Assembly: GCF_000808015.1 (NCBI RefSeq)
Contig: NZ_JWHR01000002.1
Location: forward strand, 1 to 21,858
Reading direction: 5' to 3'
Origin: Terrisporobacter othiniensis
GTDB taxonomy: Bacteria; Bacillota; Clostridia; Peptostreptococcales; Peptostreptococcaceae
DNA length: 21,858 nt
The translations under genes were made by a program, and so were the position numbers. Under the pieces are notes generated by a model. That model worked only from the letters and a program-made list of their open reading frames with translations. It did not search any database and was not told where the DNA came from. This document shows positions 14,350 to 21,858 of this stretch, piece by piece (positions within the stretch are counted from its first letter, which is position 1; every line of letters begins with the position of its first letter).

Positions 14350-14487
14350 AAACATATATACGTCACTGAAGGATTACTTTTCTGAAATACTTACCTTCGA
14401 AAACATTCTCCCGAGCGAGTATCAAATGTTACCAATAAATAGTTATGTATTGTTCGCCAACAAATTATAATAACTATCGAGGTATTA
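14350..14487 (+). promoter_or_regulatory. Possibly structured 5' leader of the first MFS gene
   Basis: Three stems can be drawn. GAAGG/CCTTC pairs at 14368-14372 and 14394-14398. AACATT-CTC / GAG-N5-AATGTT pairs at 14402-14410 and 14417-14430. ATAGTTAT/ATAACTAT pairs at 14439-14446 and 14470-14477. The last stem ends one base before the GAGG ribosome binding site and carries repeat copy B in its loop. I do not recognise a known riboswitch class. Confidence 0.4.
14442..14459 (+). repeat. 18-base direct repeat, copy B
   Basis: GTTATGTATTGTTCGCCA; the second copy of the repeat at 14053, here inside the MFS leader and within the loop of its third stem. Confidence 0.6.
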
Positions 14488-15795
14488 TTGATTATGAAAA
14501 AAACTAAAAACAACAAAAAACAATTTTTCTATGGATGGGTTATCGTTTTCGCTTGTATGCTTATTCAAGCTGTACCATTTTCTATAGCAGCCAACTTACA
14601 ACCCGCATTCACTAACTATGTAATGTCTGGGGAAGGGTTTTCACTGGCCCAATTTTCTCTAATATTTACTATAGGTACAGTAGTATCTGCGGTATCTTCT
14701 CCTTTTATAGGAAAGTTATATTCTAGTCCAAAAGCTAATATAAAATTACTTTATACTTTAGGTGTTTGTATATTAGGTGGTGGATTTGCCGCTTTCTCAT
14801 TAGCTGGTGATAATATTTTTGCTTACTATGCATTATCAGTATTAGTTCAAATAGGTTCTGCTATAGTATCTGCTATAGGTGTTCCAACACTTATAAATGG
14901 GTGGTTTACTGAAAATAAAGGTTTAGCTATGGGTCTTGCTTTTTCTGGTGGTGGACTAGGAAATATGGTACTACAATTGCTAGCAGGTAAATGGCTTCCT
15001 ACTATAGGATACCAGCAAGCTTATTTTAGATTCGGCATAATAGCTATAATTATCGCTTTACCAATAGCTTTATTTGTATTAAGATTACCTAGATCTGAAG
15101 CTGAATTAGCTAGCAATACTTCTAATAAAAAATCAGAAAATAAAAATACTACATCTTCTAAGTGGGGCTATACTTTTGCTGAAGTTAGCAAAATGAAATT
15201 CTTCTGGATATTCGCTTCTTCATTTATATTCGTAGGTTTATATGTAGGTGGTATGGTATTACAATTTATACCTTACTTACAAACTTTAGAAGCTGAAAAA
15301 GTATTTACTTTAGGCGCTGCTACTGTTGCCGCTTCTTTTGGATTATTCTCCATGTTCGGTAACTTATTCGGTGGAATGCTATTCGATAAATTAGGCATAA
15401 CAAAATCCTTAGCTTTAGCAGGTATACTAGTTATAACTTGTGGTTTCTGCTTAATATTTGTTCCGCAAATAAATGCACTAGGATTTGTATTCGCTATATG
15501 TATGGGTATTTCAATGTACTCTTATATAATAGGTCCTTCTTATTTAACAGGTGCACTATTCGGTAGTAAAGACTTCGGTACTATTTTAGGTATAGTTCAA
15601 ATATTCTTTGCAGCTGGATTTGGTATCGGTACAACTTTATTCGGTGTAGTTGTTGGATTTGGTGGGTTCCAGATTGGATGGATATCTACAATAATTTATG
15701 CTATTTTAGCTTACGGTGGATTATTAATATCAACTTCTGGAATAATCAAACATAATAAAGAAATAAATGTTATTGAAAGCAAAAAAATTGCTTAG
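14488..15795 (+). CDS. MFS transporter, first of a tandem pair
   Basis: About 433-435 residues with 12 membrane helices and a basic N-terminus before FFYGWVIVFACMLIQ. This N-terminal block and the large 6-7 loop (about 200-230, rich in Lys/Asn/Ser) suggest the oxalate:formate antiporter/monocarboxylate-like branch of the major facilitator superfamily, so a small organic acid is the likely cargo; the substrate is not proven. Gly-rich LAFSGGGLGN (about 150-160) lies in helix 5. The start is either TTG at 14488 (GAGG five bases upstream) or ATG at 14494 (11 bases). It has a clear paralogue directly downstream, separated by a terminator, so the two may be expressed independently. Confidence 0.85.
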   Translation: MIMKKTKNNKKQFFYGWVIVFACMLIQAVPFSIAANLQPAFTNYVMSGEGFSLAQFSLIFTIGTVVSAVSSPFIGKLYSSPKANIKLLYTLGVCILGGGFAAFSLAGDNIFAYYALSVLVQIGSAIVSAIGVPTLINGWFTENKGLAMGLAFSGGGLGNMVLQLLAGKWLPTIGYQQAYFRFGIIAIIIALPIALFVLRLPRSEAELASNTSNKKSENKNTTSSKWGYTFAEVSKMKFFWIFASSFIFVGLYVGGMVLQFIPYLQTLEAEKVFTLGAATVAASFGLFSMFGNLFGGMLFDKLGITKSLALAGILVITCGFCLIFVPQINALGFVFAICMGISMYSYIIGPSYLTGALFGSKDFGTILGIVQIFFAAGFGIGTTLFGVVVGFGGFQIGWISTIIYAILAYGGLLISTSGIIKHNKEINVIESKKIA

Positions 15796-15804
15796 TAACA
15801 TTCT

Positions 15805-15843
15805 AAAAAAAGCTGTTTCAATTATATTGAAGCAGTTTTTTTA
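15805..15843 (+). terminator. Terminator between the two MFS genes
   Basis: Stem AAAAAGCTGTTTCAA / TTGAAGCAGTTTTT with two G-U pairs and a TTATA loop, followed by U-rich sequence. It begins about ten bases after the first MFS stop. Confidence 0.8.
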
Positions 15844-15971
15844 TTTTAATACCTTTTCTAGAATCTATTTTTTATTAATTTTCCTAAACCATAAATTAAT
15901 TATGTATTTTTATGAAATAATAATGTTTAGAAGCAAAAGTATTTATAATTTGTTACAAAAGGAGAAGATGT

Positions 15972-17282
15972 ATGGATAATATAATAAATGAACAGCAACC
16001 AAAAGGTAAAAAAACATTTTTCTATGGTTGGGTCATAGTTGCATCATGTATGCTTATCCAAGCTGTACCATTTGGTGTAGCAATGAATGTTCAGCCTCAA
16101 TTTATAAATTTCGTAACTAATGGAGAAGGATTTACTTTGACTCAATTCTCTCTTGTGTTTACTATAGGTACAATTGTATCTGCAGTTGCGTCACCTGCTA
16201 TAGGAAAAATTTTATCAAAACCTAAAATAAATATAAAACTTGCATTTTTAGTAGGGTCTATTTTATCTGGCGGTGGTTATGCTTTAAACTCTTTAGCTGG
16301 AGGAAATTTATGGGCTTATTATGGAATAGCTGCATTAGTACAAGTAGGTACAGCAATAATTTCTGCAATAGGTGTTCCCCTACTAGTAAACTCATGGTTC
16401 AAGAATAATAAAGGTATGGCCATGGGTCTCGCTTTTTCTGGTGGTGGAATTGGCAATATATTTTTGCAACAAATTGCAGCTAGGCTTTTAACGAATCCTG
16501 ATATAGGTTATTCTAAAGCATATTTTATATTTGGCATGATTTCATTGGCAGTTTCAATACCAGTATCTTTATTTTTAGTAAAACTTCCAAAAGGACCTGA
16601 AGATTTAGCTGGTAATCTACCTAAAAAGAAGGATTCAGCACAAACTAAGCATATTTCTTGGGGCTATACATTTAGTGAAGTTAGCAAAATAAAATTATTT
16701 TGGATTTTATGCATAGGATTTATATTTGTAGGCTTCTATGTAAGCGGTTTATCTGTGCAATATATTTCTTATCTATATAGCATCGGGTTAAACGCTTCCT
16801 TTGTAGCTAATGTAGGTTCTATATTCGCTTTATTTTCCATATTCGGTAACCTATGCGGAGGCTTATTATTTGATAAATTAGGAATTAAAGGTTCACTTAT
16901 ATTAGCTGGTATTATGGTTATTTGTTGTTCCTTATGTTTAATATTCCTTCCAAATATAAACTTTCTTGGTTATATTTTTGCTATTTTACTTGGTATAAGT
17001 ATGTTTGCTTATATAATAGGTCCTTCTTATTTAAGTGGAGCTCTCTTTGGAGATAGAGAGTTTGGTACCATATTAGGTATAGTCCAAGTTTTCTTTGCTA
17101 TTGGATATGCAGTTGGAACTGTAATATTTGGGTTATCAGTTGAAAACTTAGGATATACAACTTCTTGGATGATAACCATAGGGTATGCTTTAGCAGCTTA
17201 TGTTTGTTTATTAGTATCTAGCGTAGGTATTGAAAAACATAATCGAGACATAAATGTTATAGAAACTAAAAGAATATCTTAG
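15972..17282 (+). CDS. MFS transporter, second of a tandem pair
   Basis: 436 residues, 12 membrane helices, closely related to the upstream gene over its full length: shared FFYGWVIV, CMLIQAVPF, EGFTLTQFSLVFTIGT, GMAMGLAFSGGG, SWGYTFSEVSKIK, GTILGIVQVFF and the final INVIE(S/T)K(K/R)I. The duplication is not recent, because the cytoplasmic loop and the helix 7-8 residues differ, which suggests different substrates or affinities. AAGGAG seven bases before the ATG. It is flanked by terminators on both sides, with a 130-base gap upstream that can hold its own promoter, so it is probably a separate transcript. Confidence 0.87.
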   Translation: MDNIINEQQPKGKKTFFYGWVIVASCMLIQAVPFGVAMNVQPQFINFVTNGEGFTLTQFSLVFTIGTIVSAVASPAIGKILSKPKINIKLAFLVGSILSGGGYALNSLAGGNLWAYYGIAALVQVGTAIISAIGVPLLVNSWFKNNKGMAMGLAFSGGGIGNIFLQQIAARLLTNPDIGYSKAYFIFGMISLAVSIPVSLFLVKLPKGPEDLAGNLPKKKDSAQTKHISWGYTFSEVSKIKLFWILCIGFIFVGFYVSGLSVQYISYLYSIGLNASFVANVGSIFALFSIFGNLCGGLLFDKLGIKGSLILAGIMVICCSLCLIFLPNINFLGYIFAILLGISMFAYIIGPSYLSGALFGDREFGTILGIVQVFFAIGYAVGTVIFGLSVENLGYTTSWMITIGYALAAYVCLLVSSVGIEKHNRDINVIETKRIS

Positions 17283-17288
17283 TTAAAT

Positions 17289-17319
17289 AAAAAAAGACGA
17301 TTTTTAATCGTCTTTTTTT
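17289..17319 (+). terminator. Terminator after the second MFS gene
   Basis: Perfect 14+3+14 hairpin, AAAAAAAGACGATT with its complement, giving a seven-T tail. The A-run on the other side would also allow leftward termination. Confidence 0.9.
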
Positions 17320-17338
17320 ATTTAAGTTTTTTATTTTA

Positions 17339-17367
17339 TTGAAATTCAACATTAAGAATATTACAAT
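17339..17367 (+). promoter_or_regulatory. Sigma-A promoter of the RND-tetR operon
   Basis: TTGAAA (17339-17344), exact 17-base spacer, TACAAT (17362-17367). The operator palindrome begins 13 bases downstream. Confidence 0.78.
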
Positions 17368-17379
17368 TAAACATATCTG

Positions 17380-17393
17380 ACTGACTAGTCAGT
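17380..17393. promoter_or_regulatory. TetR-type operator palindrome
   Basis: Perfect 14-bp palindrome ACTGACTAGTCAGT over the expected transcription start. Its shape is typical of TetR-family repressors of efflux genes. The TetR gene at 21090 is the natural ligand-responsive regulator. Confidence 0.78.
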
Positions 17394-17420
17394 TCTATAA
17401 TTAAGAAAGAGGTGAAATAT

Positions 17421-20400
17421 TTGTTGCCAAAATTCAGTGTAAGAAAACCTTTAACTGTATTTGTTTCTGTAATCATGGTATTAATGCTGGGATTTGTGTC
17501 CTTTACAAAGATGACCCCAGACTTATTACCTAGCATAGATTTACCTTATGTAATTGCCATGACTACATATCCGGGTTCTAGTCCAGAAAAAATCGAAACA
17601 ACAGTTACAAAGCCAATTGAACAAGCTGTAGCAACTACAAACGGAATTAAAAATGTAACTTCTGTTTCAAATGAAAACTACAGCGTAGTAATTCTAGAAT
17701 TTAATCAGGATACTAATATGGATACTGCCATGTTAGACCTAAATGGAAAAATAGACTTAATCAAAGATTCTCTAGAAGACGGTGTTGGTGAAACTACTTT
17801 AATGCAACTTAATCCAGATATGATGCCTGTCATGACATTAAGTGTTGATGTAAATGATATGAATATTGAAGAAGTTTCAACTTATGTTAACAATGAGATA
17901 ATACCTAAATTCGAGCGTATAAATGGTGTTGCTTCTGTTAGTGGCGTTGGATTAGTAGAAAAACAATTAGAGATATCTTTAAACAAAAATAAAATTGATG
18001 AACTTAATAACAAGCTAAAATCTAGCGTTACATCTGAGTTGAACAAGCAGCAAAGTCAACTTAATAGCGCTAAATCAGAAATACAAAATGGAAAAGCAGC
18101 TCTTGAAAAACAAAGTAGCATTCAAATGAAAAAACTACTTGAAGCTAGCAGTCAACTTCAATCTGGTATAAGCCAATTAGAAAGTATGGCTGGTATTTTA
18201 AATTCAACAGGTTCTAGTAAAGAAGACTTAGAAAAGTATATTTCTAGCGCAACTACTACTCTTAATGACACTAAATCAAAATTAAAAGAACTCAAGAAAC
18301 AATTAAATAATTTACCTGACGATTCCGATGTACACAAAGAAAAATTACAAGAGGATATAGAAGGTTTGGAAGGAATTATAACTTCTTTAGAAAAGGCTAT
18401 AGTAAATGCAGGCCAGGGAATAAGTGCAGTAGATTCTTTGGAAACATTAAAAAAGCAACAACAAGAGTTAGAAAATGCTAAGCTTACTCTTTCTGAAGAA
18501 TTAACTAAAGCTACTGTACAACTTTCTGTTAGTGAGTCTCAAATAAAATCAGCTGAAACTCAATTAAATGAAGCTAGAAAACAAGCTTTAGACTCAGCAG
18601 ATATAACAGACAAAATCACCCCAGAAACAATTAATCAAATTCTATCAGCAGAGAATTTTTCCATGCCAGCAGGATATGTTTCTGATGATGATACTGAATA
18701 CTCTGTAAAAGTAGGAGATAAATTCACGTCTATAAATGAAGTCAAAAACTTGATATTATTCTCCATGGATGGTATTGGGGATGTACACCTTAAGGATATA
18801 GCTAATGTAAAAGTATCAGATAACTCATCAGACAATTATACAAATATAAATGGAAATGCTGGTGTTATGCTATCTTTCCAAAAAACTAGTACTGCTTCAA
18901 CTACTAAAGTATGTAATGAAATAAATAAAGTAATAAATGATTTAAATGGTACTAATAATAAATTACATATTCTCTCTTTAATGGACCAAGGTGTTTACAT
19001 AGATTTTATCGTATCTAGCGTACTTCAAAACCTAGTTTACGGTGGAATACTAGCTATTTTAGTTTTACTAGTATTCTTAAAAAGTATAAAACCAACTATA
19101 GTAATTGCTTTTAGTATTCCTATAAGTTTATTATTTGCCATAGTTTTAATGTACTTCAGCGGCGTTACATTAAATATTATATCTTTATCAGGATTAGCTC
19201 TTGGTGTAGGCATGCTGGTTGATAACAGTATTGTTGTTATTGAAAATATTTATAGACTTAGAAATAAAGGTATGAACAAGTTTAAAGCTGCTGTATATGG
19301 AGCTAAACAAGTGTCTGGAGCAATTTTTGCTTCTACTCTTACTACTATTTGCGTATTCTTACCTATTGTTTTCACAGAAGGTATAACTAGACAATTATTT
19401 ACAGACATGGGCCTTACAATTGCATATTCTTTAATTGCCAGTTTAATCGTTGCCTTAACTTTGGTACCTTGTATGGCATCAAATTTATTATCAAACGTAG
19501 ACGAAAAAACACATCCTTTATTTGATAAAATCATTGATGCATATGAAAAATTATTAAGATTATGCTTAAAATTTAAACCTGTTGTTTTATGCTTATCTGT
19601 GGGATTATTAGTACTTGCTGCTTTTGCTACAACTAAAATAGGAACATCATTTATGCCAGAGATGGATTCTCCTCAAATGATGGCAACTATTAATATAGAT
19701 AGCGATTTTTCAAAAGAAGAAGCTAGAGATATTACCGATAAAGTTGTAAAACAAGTTTTAACAATCGATGATGTAGAAGGTATCGGAGCTATGGATTCAT
19801 CAACATCCATGTCTTTTGGGTCTTCTTCAAATAATCCTAATAATATGTCTGCTTATATTATTTTAAAAGACGATAAAAAGAAATCTAATGATGAAATATC
19901 TGAAGAAATCAAAGAAAAGACAAAATCACTTGATTGTGAAGTGACAGTTTCTTCTTCTTCTATGGATACTTCTTCTTTAGGAGGATCTGGCTTACAAATA
20001 ATTGTCAAAGGCGATGATTTAGATAAACTTAAAGATATTTCTGATGACTTAGTAAATCTACTATCAAATGTAGAAGGTACTACAAATATTGATGGTGGTA
20101 TGGGTGTAAGTACTAAGGAAGAAAGAATTATAATTAATAAAAATAAAGCAATGAAATATGGATTAACAGTAGCTCAAGTATTCCAACAAATTTCATCTAA
20201 ACTATCAACTGAAACTACTTCAACTACTTTAACAATAGATTCCGAAGACTATCCAGTAATTATTGTTAATCACGATACTTCTAATCTAGAAGAATTAAGA
20301 AACGTTGAAATTAGTGGAACAAAAGGAACTGAGTCTGTATCTGTAAAGTTAAAGGATATTTGCTCTATAGAGATGGCAGATACTCCTACTTCTATAAACC

Positions 20401-21086
20401 ACGATAATCAGACTAGATATATATCTGTGACAGCAGGAATTGATTCTAAACATAATATAGGTTTAGTAAGTAAAGAAGTTCAATCTAAATTAGATAGCTA
20501 TAAAACTCCTATCGGATATGAAATAGAAATAGCTGGTGAAACAGAATCTATTAACCAAGCTATAAGTGATTTAGTTAAAATGATTGCCCTTGCCATATCA
20601 TTTATCTACTTAATAATGGTTGCACAATTCCAATCATTATTATCACCATTTATAGTAATGTTTACTATACCTCTTGCATTTACTGGTGGTTTATTAGCAT
20701 TAATTATAACAGGTCAAGAATTAAGTGTTATATCTATGTTAGGATTTTTAGTTCTTGCTGGTGTAGTTGTTAATAATGGTATAGTGTTTGTGGATTATGT
20801 TAATCAATTACGTATAAATGGATTAGGTAAAAAAGAAGCTATTGTAGAAGCCGGACGTACTCGTATAAGACCTATACTTATGACAGCTTTAACAACAATA
20901 CTTGCCATGTCTACAATGGCTATGGGTGTTGGTATGGGTGCCGAAATGACTCAACCTTTAGCTATAGTTACTATAGGTGGTTTGACTTATGCTACACTAT
21001 TAACATTATTCGTAGTACCTACTTTATACGATATATTCCATCGCCGTAAAGAATTAAGACAAATCATCATTGATGAGGAGGATTAA
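17421..21086 (+). CDS. RND-family efflux transporter with coiled-coil insertion (SwrC/HAE1-like)
   Basis: About 1221 residues. It is an inner-membrane proton-driven efflux pump of the resistance-nodulation-division type, as in Gram-positive SwrC/YerP, which exports lipopeptides and hydrophobic compounds. Helix 1 is near residues 13-35, followed by a porter domain. A coiled-coil block at about 193-394 (Leu/Gln/Lys/Ser-rich heptads) interrupts the porter region. Helices 2-6 are at about 536-690, with GMLVDNSIVVIENIYR in helix 4 holding the conserved proton-relay Asp (D-N, where AcrB has D-D). The second porter domain is at 745-1055 and helices 8-12 are at 1060-1215, with VVVNNGIVFVDYV. No adaptor (MFP) gene lies next to it. 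The TTG at 17421 is preferred over the GTG at 17412 because GAGG lies eight bases before it, while the GTG is inside that site. First gene of the operon, 3 bases before tetR. Confidence 0.9.
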   Translation: MLPKFSVRKPLTVFVSVIMVLMLGFVSFTKMTPDLLPSIDLPYVIAMTTYPGSSPEKIETTVTKPIEQAVATTNGIKNVTSVSNENYSVVILEFNQDTNMDTAMLDLNGKIDLIKDSLEDGVGETTLMQLNPDMMPVMTLSVDVNDMNIEEVSTYVNNEIIPKFERINGVASVSGVGLVEKQLEISLNKNKIDELNNKLKSSVTSELNKQQSQLNSAKSEIQNGKAALEKQSSIQMKKLLEASSQLQSGISQLESMAGILNSTGSSKEDLEKYISSATTTLNDTKSKLKELKKQLNNLPDDSDVHKEKLQEDIEGLEGIITSLEKAIVNAGQGISAVDSLETLKKQQQELENAKLTLSEELTKATVQLSVSESQIKSAETQLNEARKQALDSADITDKITPETINQILSAENFSMPAGYVSDDDTEYSVKVGDKFTSINEVKNLILFSMDGIGDVHLKDIANVKVSDNSSDNYTNINGNAGVMLSFQKTSTASTTKVCNEINKVINDLNGTNNKLHILSLMDQGVYIDFIVSSVLQNLVYGGILAILVLLVFLKSIKPTIVIAFSIPISLLFAIVLMYFSGVTLNIISLSGLALGVGMLVDNSIVVIENIYRLRNKGMNKFKAAVYGAKQVSGAIFASTLTTICVFLPIVFTEGITRQLFTDMGLTIAYSLIASLIVALTLVPCMASNLLSNVDEKTHPLFDKIIDAYEKLLRLCLKFKPVVLCLSVGLLVLAAFATTKIGTSFMPEMDSPQMMATINIDSDFSKEEARDITDKVVKQVLTIDDVEGIGAMDSSTSMSFGSSSNNPNNMSAYIILKDDKKKSNDEISEEIKEKTKSLDCEVTVSSSSMDTSSLGGSGLQIIVKGDDLDKLKDISDDLVNLLSNVEGTTNIDGGMGVSTKEERIIINKNKAMKYGLTVAQVFQQISSKLSTETTSTTLTIDSEDYPVIIVNHDTSNLEELRNVEISGTKGTESVSVKLKDICSIEMADTPTSINHDNQTRYISVTAGIDSKHNIGLVSKEVQSKLDSYKTPIGYEIEIAGETESINQAISDLVKMIALAISFIYLIMVAQFQSLLSPFIVMFTIPLAFTGGLLALIITGQELSVISMLGFLVLAGVVVNNGIVFVDYVNQLRINGLGKKEAIVEAGRTRIRPILMTALTTILAMSTMAMGVGMGAEMTQPLAIVTIGGLTYATLLTLFVVPTLYDIFHRRKELRQIIIDEED

Positions 21087-21089
21087 TAT

Positions 21090-21710
21090 ATGGGAAGAAA
21101 ATATGCAGAAAAAGAATTACTAATATTCGAAGCATTTAAAAAAATAATTATTGATAACAGCAATATTGAAAGTATTAAAGTATCTGATATCGCAAAAGGT
21201 GCAGGAATTGGAAAAGGTACAGTTTATGAATATTTTAAAAGTAAGGATGAAATTATAGCTAGATCAATAATTTATAATTTTAAAATAGAAATTAAAAATA
21301 CTATTGAAACTATTAAAAGTGTCTCATCTTTTAAAGATCAGTGTGATCACCTATTTCATTATAGTATTAATAGTGGTAAGTTTATATTTCCGTCTTTAAG
21401 AATACTATATAATCATGTTGTACCTACAGAGTTAAATAGTATTATTTTAGAGGATTTTGAAGAAATATTAGATTTAAAATCTCAACTTTATAATTTATTA
21501 GATCTTGTGATTAATACAGGTATAAGTGAAAATATTATTAATAAAGATTTAGATAGAGATTACCAACGATATGTATTAATAAGCTCTTCAATGGGTATTC
21601 TCAATAGGATTAATGCAAGTTATTTTCAACAAATTAACTTGAGTGAAGATAAAACTATTGATACTCAGAAAAAATTTGCTTATACAATGATATTAAAATC
21701 CTTAGCTTAA
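21090..21710 (+). CDS. TetR-family transcriptional repressor of the RND pump
   Basis: 206 residues. The N-terminal helix-turn-helix (about 29-52, KVSDIAKGAGIGKGTVYEYFKSKDEI in two overlapping parts) is typical of TetR. The C-terminal helical part (about 60-206) is the divergent ligand-binding and dimer domain. GAGGAGG in the end of the RND gene is eight bases before the ATG, and only 3 bases separate the two genes, so they form one operon. The perfect palindrome at the operon promoter makes autorepression with derepression by a pump substrate the likely circuit. The ligand is not predictable. Confidence 0.92.
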   Translation: MGRKYAEKELLIFEAFKKIIIDNSNIESIKVSDIAKGAGIGKGTVYEYFKSKDEIIARSIIYNFKIEIKNTIETIKSVSSFKDQCDHLFHYSINSGKFIFPSLRILYNHVVPTELNSIILEDFEEILDLKSQLYNLLDLVINTGISENIINKDLDRDYQRYVLISSSMGILNRINASYFQQINLSEDKTIDTQKKFAYTMILKSLA

Positions 21711-21766
21711 TATAAAAATACCCCTTAGGAATTGAAGTGAACCCTTTACACGGGAATAAATAAAAC

Positions 21767-21810
21767 AACCTCTTTTGAAACATACTATATGTATGATTTT
21801 AAAGGAGGTT
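21767..21810 (+). promoter_or_regulatory. Hairpin covering the transposase ribosome binding site
   Basis: Near-complete inverted repeat: AACCTC pairs with GAGGTT at the base and CATAC with GTATG at the top, with mostly paired A/T-rich DNA between and a TATAT loop. The right arm contains AAAGGAGG, the ribosome binding site of the following ORF. Confidence 0.65.
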
Positions 21811-21818
21811 ATTTTATT

Positions 21819-21858
21819 ATGAGTACAAGAGTACACTACTCACCAGAAACAAATTATA
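21819..21858 (+). CDS. Transposase orfA-like protein, N-terminal fragment
   Basis: Only 13 residues lie inside the window (MSTRVHYSPETNY, cut by the edge). This start matches what I recognise as helix-turn-helix OrfA proteins of Firmicute IS3-family elements, which begin MS-x-RVHYS/P and bind the element ends. AAGGAGG lies ten bases before the ATG and is inside the hairpin arm. The assignment rests on a short stretch and on the mobile-element context. Confidence 0.55.
   Translation, partial: MSTRVHYSPETNY

Larger units (their letters stand above)
21733..21858 (+). mobile_element. Left end of an IS3-like insertion sequence (partial)
   Basis: A candidate terminal repeat begins TGAAGTGAACCC at 21733, the kind of end seen in IS3/IS150-group elements. 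It is followed by a hairpin, a strong ribosome binding site and a transposase orfA-like start. The element continues beyond the right edge. It starts about 22 bases after the tetR stop codon, so it may have displaced the natural terminator of that operon. Target duplications cannot be checked here. Confidence 0.55.

Noticed and set aside
15767..15979. 70-residue frame between the two MFS genes
   Set aside because: It begins inside the first MFS gene, runs through its terminator hairpin and lacks a ribosome binding site.

Overview
The window is AT-rich DNA (roughly 30% GC by eye) with strong AGGAGG-type ribosome binding sites, U-tailed hairpin terminators, some GTG/TTG starts and Gram-positive families (CadC-like ArsR, SwrC-like RND pump, DUF5685). 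This points to a low-GC clostridium, most likely of the Peptostreptococcaceae (Clostridioides, Paraclostridium, Romboutsia or Terrisporobacter type). The genus is an inference.

Layout. (1) Bases 1-240 hold two tandem sigma-A promoters and the leader of an rRNA operon that runs leftward out of the window. (2) Bases 464-3567 form a leftward metal-resistance operon: a CadC/SmtB-type repressor with a 38-bp perfect operator palindrome, then a Zn/Cd/Pb-exporting P1B ATPase with three N-terminal metal-binding domains. The ATPase is broken in its third domain by a net 37-base loss that shifts the frame, so it is probably not made as one protein. (3) Bases 3698-8565 carry mostly uncharacterised genes: a Met/Asn/Pro-rich protein, a CmpB-like membrane protein, a 42-residue membrane peptide, a 360-residue hypothetical protein, a HAD-IB phosphatase, a zinc-ribbon protein and a polytopic membrane protein. 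(4) Bases 8077-9833 form a compact leftward operon: a DUF5685 protein with two Asp-rich motifs like those of squalene/phytoene synthases, a TPR-like protein ending in 16 cysteines within 35 residues, and the polytopic membrane protein. This is the best candidate here for an undescribed system. (5) Bases 10032-17319 are a nutrient-transport region: CstA, an AGCS Na+/alanine symporter, and two tandem paralogous MFS carriers behind a long, possibly structured leader. (6) Bases 17339-21710 form an efflux operon: an RND pump with a large coiled-coil insertion and its TetR regulator, with a TetR-type palindrome at the promoter. (7) From about 21733 an IS3-like insertion sequence begins. Its transposase ribosome binding site lies in a hairpin, and the element runs off the right edge.

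The efflux operons and the transporter group appear to be separate local regulons. Most have a sigma-A promoter and an operator or leader that can be read in the sequence. No CRISPR array, tRNA or phage module was seen.
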